A stretch of DNA of 64,000 bases, taken from NCBI RefSeq assembly GCF_013283195.1, contig NZ_JABEKT010000002.1, positions 1,313,862 through 1,377,861 of the forward strand, in the 5' to 3' direction. Shown piece after piece: positions 53,985 through 62,867 of the stretch. Every line of letters begins with the position of its first letter. The stretch's first letter is position 1. Both the position numbers and the translations under genes were made by a program. The notes beneath the pieces are model-generated. The model saw nothing but the letters and a program-made list of their open reading frames with translations. It was not told the origin of the DNA and did not search any database. Source of the DNA: Ensifer adhaerens (GTDB taxonomy: Bacteria > Pseudomonadota > Alphaproteobacteria > Rhizobiales > Rhizobiaceae).

Positions 53985-55664
53985 ATGGAGACCCAGCAAG
54001 CGTCACTCAAAGTGACGGCGGCTCGCTTCTTGCGATCCGTGCGAATTCTATTGCGCTCCGAGGTAGGTGGGAGGGCGAAGCTGACGTTCGCCGGGCTCGT
54101 GGCATTGTTGTTCGGCTTGAACGGTCTCAATGTCGTCAACAACTATGTCGGCCGAAACTTCATGACCGCCATCGCGGAGCGCCAGACCGATGAGTTCGTC
54201 CGACAGGCGGTCTATTACATCTGCGTTTTCGCTATCCTTACCATTGTCGGGGTCATCGCCCGCTTCACCGAAGAGCGACTGGCCTTGCTTTGGCGTGAAT
54301 TCCTCACGCGCCGCGCCGTGAACCTCTATCTTGAAGAGGGGACGTATTATCGCCTCGACATATCCGGGCAACTCGCTCATCCGGACCAGCGCATTGCCGA
54401 GGATATCCGCGCCTTCACCGTCACGACGCTTTCCTACGTCATCATGCTGTTCAGCAGCGCTTTGACGGTGGTGAGCTTCTCCGGCGTGCTCTGGTCCATA
54501 AGTCCCTTGCTGTTTGGCGTGGCCGTCCTCTACGCGGCATCCGGTTCCTACATGACGATCGTCCTGGGTCGACCGCTCATTGATCTGAACTACGACCGGC
54601 TCGACAAGGAGGCCAACTTCCGCTCCAGCCTCATTCACGTTCGTGAAAACGCCGAATCCGTTCTTGTGACGCGCGGCGAGGATCGGCAGAGAACCCGCTT
54701 GCTGCACCGCATTGACGATCTGGTCGCCAACATTCGCAGTATCATCGCCGTCAACCGGAACCTGGGCTTCTTCACCAACGGCTACAACTGGATGATCCAG
54801 ATTATTCCGGACCTCATCATAGCCCCGGCCTTCATGCGAGGCGAAATCGAGTTTGGCGTCATCACCCAGCCGGGCGCAGCCTTTGCGATGCTCGTCGGCG
54901 CATTTTCATTGATCATTCGCCAGTTCAACTCGATCTCGAACTTTGCCGCAGTCGTTTCTCGTCTGAGTTCATTGCTGGAAGCGATTGAACGAACCCATAC
55001 AAGCGATGAATCGCGCATTGAACTCGAAGAACAGAAGGGACAATTCGCATTTGAGCGGGTGACACTGCGGTTGCCGGATGGATCGCCTCTTCTGAATGAC
55101 CTTTCGATAAGCATACCTGCTGGTAGCCGGGTGCTGGTTACGGGAGCCAGCCCGGCCGTCGGGGTAGCCTTGTTCAGGGCGGCTGCGGGGATCCCGGTGG
55201 CGGGAGCCGGTCGGATCATTCGACCGGGCTCGGAAGACCTCATGTTTCTCCCGCAGCGACCCTACCTGACGCCTGGCTCGCTGCGACAAATTCTGCTTCC
55301 TCCGGGCGAAGTCAGCGCGACCTCCGATGCCCGGCTCCGGCAGGTCCTGCGAGAACTTGGCTTGGAGGAACTCGCCGGCGATGTCGAAGGGCTGGGCAAA
55401 GAACAAAATAGAGAAATCTCGCTGGGCGACCAACAGCTCCTGGCCATCGCCAAGGTCCTCCTGTCGAAACCACAGTTCGTCTTTATGGATCGCGTCGAGT
55501 CAATGCTGCGGCAAGACCAGTTCGACAGGGTGCTGCATCTCTTTTCCGCAAAGTCGATCACGTGCGTCAACAACGGTGAGCGATCCAATAAACGCGACCT
55601 CTACGACGCCGTGCTGGAATGCCACGAGGACGGTCAGTGGGCTTGGAAAGCCATCCGCTTGTGA
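53985..55664 (+). CDS. BacA/ABCD-type ABC transporter with degenerate ATPase domain
   Basis: A 559-residue fused membrane/nucleotide-binding protein of the ABC_membrane_2/SbmA-BacA-like class, whose relatives carry peptides or cobalamin (mycobacterial Rv1819c, human ABCD4). The membrane half has several helices (LTFAGLVALLFGLNGLNVVN) and the EAA-like motif NYDRLDKEANFRSSLIHVRE. The ATPase half (about 355-545) is eroded: Walker A reads GASPAVGVALF without Lys-Ser/Thr, the signature is ISLGDQQLLAIAKVLL, and Walker B is FVFMDRVES without the catalytic Asp-Glu pair. It may be a non-hydrolysing or proton-driven carrier. GAAGGA precedes the ATG. It lies 129 bases after eutBC. Confidence 0.85.
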   Translation: METQQASLKVTAARFLRSVRILLRSEVGGRAKLTFAGLVALLFGLNGLNVVNNYVGRNFMTAIAERQTDEFVRQAVYYICVFAILTIVGVIARFTEERLALLWREFLTRRAVNLYLEEGTYYRLDISGQLAHPDQRIAEDIRAFTVTTLSYVIMLFSSALTVVSFSGVLWSISPLLFGVAVLYAASGSYMTIVLGRPLIDLNYDRLDKEANFRSSLIHVRENAESVLVTRGEDRQRTRLLHRIDDLVANIRSIIAVNRNLGFFTNGYNWMIQIIPDLIIAPAFMRGEIEFGVITQPGAAFAMLVGAFSLIIRQFNSISNFAAVVSRLSSLLEAIERTHTSDESRIELEEQKGQFAFERVTLRLPDGSPLLNDLSISIPAGSRVLVTGASPAVGVALFRAAAGIPVAGAGRIIRPGSEDLMFLPQRPYLTPGSLRQILLPPGEVSATSDARLRQVLRELGLEELAGDVEGLGKEQNREISLGDQQLLAIAKVLLSKPQFVFMDRVESMLRQDQFDRVLHLFSAKSITCVNNGERSNKRDLYDAVLECHEDGQWAWKAIRL

Positions 55665-55792
55665 CCACCGGCAGTCCCAGCAAGGGGCAGCTACTGCGCA
55701 TACGCCAACCGCGCCGACTATCGACGGAGCGGCCGACAGCAGTTACCGAGACAGATGGATCGGCCGGCTCTTACCTGACTTGACCCGGTTTC

Positions 55793-58390
55793 TTAGCGCC
55801 CCCGACCGCCTCCGCCACGCCCGCCGCCGCCACCCCGGAAGGCTGCCCCACCACCACGCCCACCACCGCCACCACTGAAGGCTGGTCCGCCTCCGCGACC
55901 GCCGCCCCCTTGGAAACCTCCGCGGTTGCCGCCCTGAAAACCGCCGCCGCGATAGCTGCCGCGGTCAAAGTTCTGGAAGTTGCCGCCAGGCTGCTGATAG
56001 AGACGGCCATAGTTGCGGCTCAGCTCGTTCTGGTTGCCAAATTGTCGTCCGGCCCGATCAAATGAAAGATGATCCGGTGCCCGTTGCCGAACCTGCTGAT
56101 TGCGGCGTGGCGCGGGCCTCGTCTCAGCCCGGTTCTGGATGCGTTGCGCGGCTTGCGGCCGGTTGGATGCTGCGCGCTGAGCGGCGTTGCGAACGCTTTC
56201 TGCGTCAGGCCGCTGAACGGGCTGCCAACCGTCCGGTGAGTGCTTCTGCCACTGCCCGTCCTGGCGGCGATAGACGTTGCCGTCGCGGCCGGCATAGACG
56301 TCACCACCCTTGCTACCGACGATGAAGCCTTTTTCGCCTTCGGTGTTGCGCCAGCGCAGACCGCCAGCACTCCCGGTCGTTCCTCCGCTTATGCGCGCGA
56401 ATTCGCCGCCGTGCTTGACGGACACACTGCCCCACGAACCGTAGACATTCTGTCCGCCACGCGCGACCATGGCGTTGCCGGTGCTTGGATTGTAGGCGGA
56501 GATAAAGCCTCGTTCGCCACCAGGTCCTGCCACCGCGCCGGCACGGAACCGGGTTCCAGTCACTGGATTATAAGCCGCACCAAACGCCAAACCTCTTTCG
56601 GGGCCGTAGGCGTAACCGTAGCGTCCAAAGGTTCCGTAAGCCGGATTGTAGGAAGCGCCGAAGCCGTAGCTTATCGGAGGCGGATAATAGGGCCAATCGT
56701 CGTCGTAGTAGTCCCAATAGGGCGGATAATACCATCCCGACCCCCAAACGACCGTGTCCCAGGCGAGATAAGTATAGAGATAGCCGAGAGTGTACCCGTA
56801 CCAGATGGCGTCGGGCTCGGTGTCATAGACCCGGACATAGGTCGCGTTATAGAACGGAGACGATGATGGGATCGTATAGATCTCGTCCGCAACGGAGCGC
56901 GCAACGGCAAACGGACCGGTCGGTGTGTCACCGACGAACCAGATGCCATCCTTGAGGACGAAGTATTTATCCGCAACCTTGATGACCTGCTCATTCGCAT
57001 TGACGGCATAAAACAAGGACGTGCCTTCAATCGCTTCGAATTTCGGCTCGCCATTATAGCGTACATCGACCTTCAATGACCCATCGGTGGAAACGCGCGC
57101 GAGCTTCGGAATGCTTGCCCTCAGGCGCGCCATCGCGCTCTCGGACGTGCCAGGTATCGAGGCGCGCACTGCCGAATAGGACGCGTCGTCCGGTATGTTC
57201 CGGAAATCGTCCGGCAGGTCTGGAGTAGCAAAGGTCCAGGGTCCTTTGAGCGAGGCGGATGAAAACCATCTGCCGGAGATAAGGGTGTACCAGTTCTTGC
57301 TGCTACGATGGAAGAAGACCGAACTGGTGGTATTGGAGACCCAGTCAAGTCCGGTACCCGCCACCGGTTCGAGCACAGGCTTTCCTTCAAATAGCAAAAG
57401 CTCCGCTGGTTTCTGGGAATAGAAAACCCTCGGGATCCCGTCCTCGTTGAAGCGTGTTGGCGGGAGCGCGGTCTTTACCTCTTTCCAGTTTTCGCTCTCG
57501 GGAAGTTTGGAAATCAGATCCGGAACCGTTTCCGTCGCAACCCAATCTGCCTCCAATGTCTTTGAGGTGAGCCAGTTCTTGTCGCTTCGCAAAAAGTAGT
57601 CGCCCGACTGATCCACCTTGAAGAGATCCCAGTTCGTATTGACCACGAACGATAGGCCGTTAACACCCTTGACGGGAGCCAGGACGACCGCACCGTCAGT
57701 CTGCAACAGGATCGCCGGTGTCTCACTGATAAAGATTGGCGGCGGGTCGGACTTGATATCCGGCACGTCTGCGAGCCGCTCGAAATCGCCAAGGCTCGCT
57801 GCCAGGCGCTGCTGCGACACCACGATTGGCTCGGTCGGAATAAGCTTTCCGACATCGAGTGCGAGATCTGCAAGTTGCTTGCGGTCCAGTGCGGAGAATT
57901 CGAGCCGTGTCGCTTTCACATCTGTCAGCGTGACGTTTTCATTCGCATCGTCAGCCACGGTCTTGGCTGAAAGCCCGATGACCCCGTAGACCGGCGTCGC
58001 GTCGGCGGAGGATTTCAGTTCGGTCGCGAGCAGCGCCTCGAGCTCCCGGAAACCTTTCCACGAGGTTATCTGCGGCTGAAACAGCGTGATCGTCGCACCC
58101 GTGTCGGTGGTAAAGACCCGCGGCCACGCCGGGGCCGTGGAGTCGGACTGATTGAGATACTTCCCCGCAACAAAACCGTTGGTGCCAGAATAGCCGACGG
58201 CGCACCAGGAGGCTTCCGCATCGCACTCCTTGATATCGACCTCATCGCCCTGAGGAAGAACGCGCATCGATTGAAATCCGGTGCCCGGACCAACCCTGAA
58301 ATTCACGTTTGCCGTGAGGATCGCGGGATCCGCAAACGCAGAGGAAGAGAAGAACGAAGCGATTGTTAGATACGAGAGTATCTTACGCAT
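55793..58390 (-). CDS. Large secreted SH3b protein with Gly/Arg-rich tail
   Basis: An 865-residue exported protein. Signal peptide MRKILSYLTIASFFSSSAFA; a bacterial SH3 domain follows (about 22-80: NVNFRVGPGTGFQSMRVLPQ, CAVGYSGTNGFVAGKYL). The middle (100-560) has repeated beta-rich units around phrases such as NWYTLISGRWFSSASLKGPW and KYFVLKDGIWFVGDTPTGPF. Residues about 570-610 are Tyr/Trp/Pro-rich, and the last 90 residues are Gly/Arg/Phe repeats (GGGRGGG). The ATG at 58390 has GGAG 7 bases upstream; an in-frame GTG at 58396 is less likely. Similar proteins are annotated as carbohydrate-binding, unproven. Surface or cell-wall role inferred. Confidence 0.8.
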   Translation of the reverse strand: MRKILSYLTIASFFSSSAFADPAILTANVNFRVGPGTGFQSMRVLPQGDEVDIKECDAEASWCAVGYSGTNGFVAGKYLNQSDSTAPAWPRVFTTDTGATITLFQPQITSWKGFRELEALLATELKSSADATPVYGVIGLSAKTVADDANENVTLTDVKATRLEFSALDRKQLADLALDVGKLIPTEPIVVSQQRLAASLGDFERLADVPDIKSDPPPIFISETPAILLQTDGAVVLAPVKGVNGLSFVVNTNWDLFKVDQSGDYFLRSDKNWLTSKTLEADWVATETVPDLISKLPESENWKEVKTALPPTRFNEDGIPRVFYSQKPAELLLFEGKPVLEPVAGTGLDWVSNTTSSVFFHRSSKNWYTLISGRWFSSASLKGPWTFATPDLPDDFRNIPDDASYSAVRASIPGTSESAMARLRASIPKLARVSTDGSLKVDVRYNGEPKFEAIEGTSLFYAVNANEQVIKVADKYFVLKDGIWFVGDTPTGPFAVARSVADEIYTIPSSSPFYNATYVRVYDTEPDAIWYGYTLGYLYTYLAWDTVVWGSGWYYPPYWDYYDDDWPYYPPPISYGFGASYNPAYGTFGRYGYAYGPERGLAFGAAYNPVTGTRFRAGAVAGPGGERGFISAYNPSTGNAMVARGGQNVYGSWGSVSVKHGGEFARISGGTTGSAGGLRWRNTEGEKGFIVGSKGGDVYAGRDGNVYRRQDGQWQKHSPDGWQPVQRPDAESVRNAAQRAASNRPQAAQRIQNRAETRPAPRRNQQVRQRAPDHLSFDRAGRQFGNQNELSRNYGRLYQQPGGNFQNFDRGSYRGGGFQGGNRGGFQGGGGRGGGPAFSGGGGGRGGGAAFRGGGGGRGGGGRGR

Positions 58391-58744
58391 GATCACACTC
58401 CTTAATCGGTGTGCGAGGGTCTCAAGCCCTCTCCGCGATTAGCCCCACGGAAAGCGGCCGGTAGGCCAGGCGCGCATCGAGCTGGCAACTGGCTCCACCC
58501 CTCCACTTTAGGATATTTGCACATTCGATGCCGAGTGCAACTGGGCCAAGCGGCATCATCCAACCAAGCCGCGCCAAGGCGGGTATCATTACAGTCGATA
58601 CATTATGCGATCCCAGACGTACAAACCGGAAACAAACCCGGCACCTGATCGTCTTACCGTCCCTGACAGTGTCGGAATTCCGTGTTGCACAATCCTGTCG
58701 CAACTGGTTCAAACTATCCGGCGAACGTCGTTCCCCGGCGATGA

Positions 58745-58939
58745 TCATCTGATGATACACCTGAGGCCTGCGTTTCGCTCAAGCTTGCGATCGAGGACTT
58801 CTCCGCCCTCCGCTACGTGCGGGACCAGATTGCCGGACACGGTATGTTCACAGAACTCGACCTCCTCGCTGATCCCGACGAACCGCGTGACCTCTATGGT
58901 ATGCTCCTGCACTGTGAGAAAAAGCTCGAAGCGGCATAG
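58745..58939 (+). pseudogene. Coding-like frame without a good start (possible relic)
   Basis: An open frame of 64 codons reads SLKLAIEDFSALRYVRDQIA, GHGMFTELDLLADPDEPRDL, YGMLLHCEKKLEAA and TAG. Composition looks coding, and a strong hairpin follows 20 bases later. No ATG or TTG lies at the beginning; the first GTG (58817) would drop a third of it. Either a relic with lost 5' end or a frameshift from the ATG at 58752. Unrecognised. Confidence 0.35.
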
Positions 58940-58959
58940 ACTGACGCGAAGCAATCACG

Positions 58960-58991
58960 TTCCCCGGTTTGTCGACGGTCAAACCGGGGAA
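58960..58991 (+). terminator. Strong hairpin, probable terminator
   Basis: TTCCCCGGTTTG, eight-base loop, CAAACCGGGGAA: a perfect 12-base stem 20 bases after the coding-like frame that ends at 58939. No T-tract follows. Confidence 0.55.
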
Positions 58992-59068
58992 TGCCAGCAG
59001 GCTCTAAGCAGCCTGATAGAGGCCAATTGAGCGCCTTGATGGGATACGAACCAGTCGCTGCCCAATAG

Positions 59069-59093
59069 TTAATTAAGCGAGCACGTTAATTAA
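59069..59093. repeat. TTAATTAA pair
   Basis: Two copies of TTAATTAA (59069-59076 and 59086-59093) separated by 9 bases, each preceded by G. Such AT-rich symmetry stands out in this GC-rich DNA and could be a protein-binding site. The spacing is not the N7 of the CtrA consensus. Confidence 0.35.
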
Positions 59094-59562
59094 CGAAAAT
59101 GCTATTTCATTTATTAAGATGCATTCGGTCTGTGCTGTGGATGGTTCCGGCGGTACGGGTAAACCCGGCGAAGCAATCTCAACCTGCCTGGCATCGCGCC
59201 GAAGTCGGAACCGAGCCTGAGCTTGCCACAAGCGCCCTACGGGCATGCACTACGCCCGGCATTTCCACCCGATCGTTTTGCGCGTGTGATTGTCCGTCTA
59301 ATGCGATGGCCAGCGCAAGCCATTGAGTGTGATCGCATCAAGCGAGCAATCGAAAGATGTGGAAAGCGCCGCCATCACATTGTTCTTCGAAAGTCGGAAT
59401 GGAATGTTTCGCAGCAAGCGCCAAAAGCTCCGATTCGCGCGATGAAGCGAATTTCCGAGGTCAATCTGTTGCCGTGCCGTGAATTGAGAGGCGCCCACCT
59501 CGCAACAATATCACGTGCCCAGATCTGGCCGGTCACCACATCAGTTACAGGAGGAATTTATA

Positions 59563-59919
59563 TTGGCCACCGCGACGCTTCAGCCGAATACTACAGGGTC
59601 CGTTGGATTCAATCCACAAATGGCAGCACTTTCCATTTGCGCGCTTTCAGCCATGGCAGCGATATTCTACCTGGGACCTCCCCTGAATTTGCCGTGGAGT
59701 GAACCCGCCGTGGAATTCACGTCTGAGGCCGACCCTTCAAAAGGCACGGTTGCCGCAAGCCCGCCGAAGTTCGAGATTGTATACAGCGACGGTGATCGCG
59801 GGCTGATGGTCTATGGCGGTTATGTCTATGTCGTGCGACTCGGTGACAAGCTGCCGGATGGCCGTCGCGCGATCGGGTTCGAAAAGCAGGAAGGAAGTTG
59901 GTCCGCAATGACACTGTAG
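59563..59919 (+). CDS. Small membrane-anchored hypothetical protein
   Basis: A 118-residue protein. I place the start at TTG 59563 because GGAGG (59550-59554) lies 8 bases before it, whereas the ATG at 59515 has no ribosome site. It has one hydrophobic segment (MAALSICALSAMAAIFYLGP) followed by a probable periplasmic domain (FEIVYSDGDRGLMVYGGYVY, VVRLGDKLPDGRRAIGFEKQ) with a beta-rich look. Family not recognised. A perfect CtrA-type motif lies just downstream, before the next gene. Confidence 0.6.
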   Translation: MATATLQPNTTGSVGFNPQMAALSICALSAMAAIFYLGPPLNLPWSEPAVEFTSEADPSKGTVAASPPKFEIVYSDGDRGLMVYGGYVYVVRLGDKLPDGRRAIGFEKQEGSWSAMTL

Positions 59920-59949
59920 GAGGCGTTTCAGGTGCGGGCTCTGTGGATG

Positions 59950-59965
59950 TTAACGGAACGTTAAC
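59950..59965 (+). promoter_or_regulatory. CtrA-type binding motif
   Basis: TTAACGGAACGTTAAC fits the alphaproteobacterial CtrA consensus TTAA-N7-TTAA(C) exactly and is also part of a palindrome (GTTAACG, GAA, CGTTAAC, 59949-59965). It lies 110 bases before the FliN-like gene. CtrA commonly controls motility and cell-cycle genes. Confidence 0.5.
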
Positions 59966-60074
59966 GCTCGCATAAGACGCACGGGTCCTGCCCTCCCCGG
60001 TGCCATTGCCTGTCATGGCGAACTGGCGCAACCCTTTCGTTAAGGACTTGTAAACCAGTGTTTTTGGGTGGTGC

Positions 60075-60398
60075 ATGATGATGAACGAAACGTTGTACAA
60101 TGGCTTGCCGGAAATCGAGCATGCCCCGATCCTGCAAGAGAGCGCGCCAATCGGCGAGTATGCCGTCCAGGGCATACCCCTCGTCATCGAGGCCGTCCTC
60201 GGCCGTTCGAGATTGACCGTGGCGCAGCTTTCCAAACTGCATCGCGACGATCACATCGATCTCGACGCCAATTTCGGAGACCCGGTGGACCTCAAGGTCA
60301 ACGGCACGGTCATTGGCCGGGGCGAGATCGTTTTCAACGAATCCAAGACCGCCATCGGCGTCAAGATCGTAGAGATTTCTCACGGCAGGCGCCGGTAA
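60075..60398 (+). CDS. FliN/SpoA-domain protein
   Basis: A 107-residue protein with a SpoA (surface presentation of antigens) domain in its C-terminal 75 residues (VLGRSRLTVAQLSKLHRDDH, DPVDLKVNGTVIGRGEIVFN, IGVKIVEI), the fold of FliN, the C-ring switch protein of the flagellar motor. It is isolated from other flagellar genes, so it may be an extra FliN-like protein that modulates the motor rather than the main one. Three successive ATG codons begin at 60075; any may be used. A CtrA-type motif upstream supports a motility link. Confidence 0.8.
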   Translation: MMMNETLYNGLPEIEHAPILQESAPIGEYAVQGIPLVIEAVLGRSRLTVAQLSKLHRDDHIDLDANFGDPVDLKVNGTVIGRGEIVFNESKTAIGVKIVEISHGRRR

Positions 60399-60682
60399 CT
60401 GACACCAGCCGCTTTCGGCCCGAAAACCTGCCAAGCCCCGAATTGCTACTTCTGGTTGTCATGGCGGCATTTGCGGCTGCACTGGAAGGGTACGTCAAAT
60501 GGGCAAGGGTAGCCTGCCGGCCTTCTATCGGCGTCGCTCAGGCGGGCACCTCAGTGAGGCACTGCCCGCCGGACGGCATAAGGATCAAGATCTTCGACGT
60601 GCGGCTTGAAAAGCGAAGAGAGCGCCGCACGCTGTCCGCACGGCTGCTCGATTGATTGCTCCCGGTGGCCGGCTATTCGGTC

Positions 60683-61669
60683 CTATCGCAGCGGCAAGGC
60701 CACCGGGCGGATCGGCGCCGCGTCGGCCCCGCGGAACTTCAACGAGGCGCCGACAAAGGCGAATTCGTAGACGCGATCTTTCGACAGCCCTTCCAGGTTG
60801 ACGAGTTCGATGATCGGCGCGCCCTGTTGTGCGAGCAGATAGGTGTGCACAGGAACGTAGTTGTTCGACGTTTCGGCAGGAAACGCCTCGAAGCTGAGAT
60901 TGTCGGCGCCCACCACCATCGCACCACCGACTTCAACCAGGAACCTGGCCGCGTCGATGCTCAGCCCCGGAGGATTGCTCATATAGGCGGAGGCGTTCTC
61001 GTAGAATTGCATGCGGCCGGTGCGGATCAAAACCACGTCACCCTGTTGCAGCTTCACACCTTGGCTGTCGAGCGCCTCCTGCAGGTCCTGGCGTGTCACC
61101 CGGTAATTATCCGGCAGCATCTGCATACCCTTGGCTGCCGCGACATCGATCATGACGCCACGCGCGATAATCGGCGGCAGCTTTTCAGCGCTTGTGACCG
61201 TCCAGCCCTGGTCGCCCAGATGATCGATTGCTGCATAGCCGTTCCAGATCTTGCCGTTCAGACCGAAGTGGTTCAGCGCATCGATATGGGTTCCCATATG
61301 GGCATACATCGACACGGCCGAGCCGGTGTAGCTGACGTAGTCATTCATTTCCTTCCCGACTTTCATCGGATCGGAAACCGCGGTGCCGTGCGGCGTGTGG
61401 GTCATCCACATCTGGTAAGGCGGGTCGCCCGCCGCCTCCCAACTTGGCATGCCGATGAAATACTCGACAGCGAGATCGTAGGACCTGCCGCCGCCGACGC
61501 GCGCCAGGATGGCGGCACGGGATTCCGGTGTGATCAGGTTGAGGCGCCCGATTTCATCCTTCGGGCCCCATGGGCTCTTGCCAACTTCCTGCGCGATGGC
61601 CGCGCTGCCGAGGAGACCGGCGATGAGGGAGGCGGCCAAAGCGCGGTTGATAATTCTGGTGTCGAACAT
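60683..61669 (-). CDS. Periplasmic cyclase-family (kynurenine formamidase-like) hydrolase
   Basis: A 328-residue exported member of the cyclase family PF04199. The signal peptide (RALAASLIAGLLGSAAIAQE) is followed by PWGPKDEIGRLNLITPESRA and the metal-binding motif HMGTHIDALNHFG (His-x-Gly-Thr-His-x-Asp), then IIARGVMIDVAAAKG and DVVLIRTGR. Family members hydrolyse amides or lactones such as N-formylkynurenine or isatin; the substrate here is unknown. The ATG at 61669 has GGAG upstream. It diverges from a LysR regulator, which probably controls it. Confidence 0.88.
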   Translation of the reverse strand: MFDTRIINRALAASLIAGLLGSAAIAQEVGKSPWGPKDEIGRLNLITPESRAAILARVGGGRSYDLAVEYFIGMPSWEAAGDPPYQMWMTHTPHGTAVSDPMKVGKEMNDYVSYTGSAVSMYAHMGTHIDALNHFGLNGKIWNGYAAIDHLGDQGWTVTSAEKLPPIIARGVMIDVAAAKGMQMLPDNYRVTRQDLQEALDSQGVKLQQGDVVLIRTGRMQFYENASAYMSNPPGLSIDAARFLVEVGGAMVVGADNLSFEAFPAETSNNYVPVHTYLLAQQGAPIIELVNLEGLSKDRVYEFAFVGASLKFRGADAAPIRPVALPLR

Positions 61670-61740
61670 GATGAACTCCTTCTTCTCGCTTGCCCAGGTA
61701 TCGGGAAGCTGAGTTCACCCTATTGGTAGCGTCGAAGCGA

Positions 61741-61758
61741 ATAATCTGCCATAATCTG
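61741..61758. promoter_or_regulatory. Direct repeat ATAATCTG, candidate regulator site
   Basis: ATAATCTG at 61741-61748 and 61751-61758, one helical turn apart, in the divergent promoter between the cyclase-family gene and the LysR gene. It may be part of a LysR-type binding region, although no full T-N11-A palindrome is obvious. Confidence 0.35.
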
Positions 61759-61784
61759 AAAACATAATTTACAACGGAGAAAAT

Positions 61785-62681
61785 ATGGATCTGCTGGCAG
61801 CCATGCGCTCGTTCCGTCGCGTCGTCGAGTTGCAGAGCTTCAGCAAAGCTGCTGAAGAGCAGGGACAATCGAATGCGTCGATCAGCAAGCAGATCCGACA
61901 GCTGGAGACCCGTCTGGGCACGGTACTGATCGTTCGCACGACACGTCGCATGAGCCTCTCGGAAAACGGGCGCAGCTACTTCGCGGAATGTTGCCGGCTG
62001 CTCGATGAGCTCGACCACCTGGAGCGCACGACGTCCGGGGAGGCCGGCGAAATCAATGGCCGGCTTCGTATCAATGCACCATTGTCCTTCGGACTGACCG
62101 TTCTGGCGCCGATGCTCGCCCGCTTCATGATGCATCATCCGAAGCTGAAGGTTGACATGACGCTTGATGATCACCTCCTTGACGTCGTCTCAGAGGGGTT
62201 CGACGTCTCAATTCGCGTGCGCGCAGCGCTCACGGATTCATCGCTGATCGCCAAGCGGCTGGGAGACGTCGAACAATTCATCTGCGCAGCCCCCGCCTAT
62301 CTCTCGGCGAGCGGCACACCGACAGTTGTCGGCGATCTCAAGAACCACCATTGCCTGGCGTACCGCCTCGCCGACCAACCCGGCAGCTGGGTGCTGGAAG
62401 GTCCCGATGGCGCCACGAGCATAGACGTGCCCGCACGCTTCGTGGCCGACAACAGCCTGATGCTGTGCGAGATGATCCAGTCCGGCATCGGCATTGGCGT
62501 CCTGCCATCCTTTATCGCCAACCCGTTTCTCGGGAACGGCAAGCTCCTGCGGATCTTGCCACAGCACAAGCTGGCCCGGCGTAGCATCTTCGCTGTCTAC
62601 CCCACCAACCGCCTGCTTCTGCCCAAAGTGAAGCTCTTCACCGATTTTCTCGCAAGCGAGCTTCGGCAAGCAGGGTTCTAA
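61785..62681 (+). CDS. LysR-family transcriptional regulator
   Basis: A 298-residue LysR regulator. The N-terminal winged HTH reads MRSFRRVVELQSFSKAAEEQ, SNASISKQIRQLETRLGTVL, and the substrate-binding domain RLRINAPLSFGLTVLAPMLA, MTLDDHLLDVVSEGFDVSIR, CEMIQSGIGIGVLPSFIANP. The ATG at 61785 has GGAGA upstream. It is divergent from the cyclase-family hydrolase (115 bases between starts), the classic arrangement for a LysR regulator and its target. Confidence 0.93.
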   Translation: MDLLAAMRSFRRVVELQSFSKAAEEQGQSNASISKQIRQLETRLGTVLIVRTTRRMSLSENGRSYFAECCRLLDELDHLERTTSGEAGEINGRLRINAPLSFGLTVLAPMLARFMMHHPKLKVDMTLDDHLLDVVSEGFDVSIRVRAALTDSSLIAKRLGDVEQFICAAPAYLSASGTPTVVGDLKNHHCLAYRLADQPGSWVLEGPDGATSIDVPARFVADNSLMLCEMIQSGIGIGVLPSFIANPFLGNGKLLRILPQHKLARRSIFAVYPTNRLLLPKVKLFTDFLASELRQAGF

Positions 62682-62867
62682 CCGTGTTTGCCCGCCTAAC
62701 GACGCGCGCGTTCTCAGGCCACCGGCTAAGCACAACCCGTCGCGGGTGAACCTCGAGATTGCCTGTCGCGCGCCCGACATCTGTCGATCACGCAATTTTG
62801 CGCCCCAGCGCCTCGCCTGCGCCGTGCTTCGGTCGATAATGAGCAGAAACCAACCGAAAGATCGGCG

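Larger units (their letters stand above)
58391..59562. other. Gene-poor stretch, about 1.2 kb
   Basis: No intact recognisable gene. It holds the promoter of the SH3b gene, an open coding-like frame (58745-58939) with a following hairpin, and an AT-rich repeat pair at 59069-59093, each listed separately. Other ORFs in it have random-looking composition. Confidence 0.45.

Noticed and set aside
51378-53999. An 873-codon open frame on the minus strand opposite eutBC
   Set aside because: It mirrors the codon structure of eutBC, has no ribosome site or recognisable domain, and covers the whole of a clearly functional gene; long antisense frames are common in GC-rich DNA.
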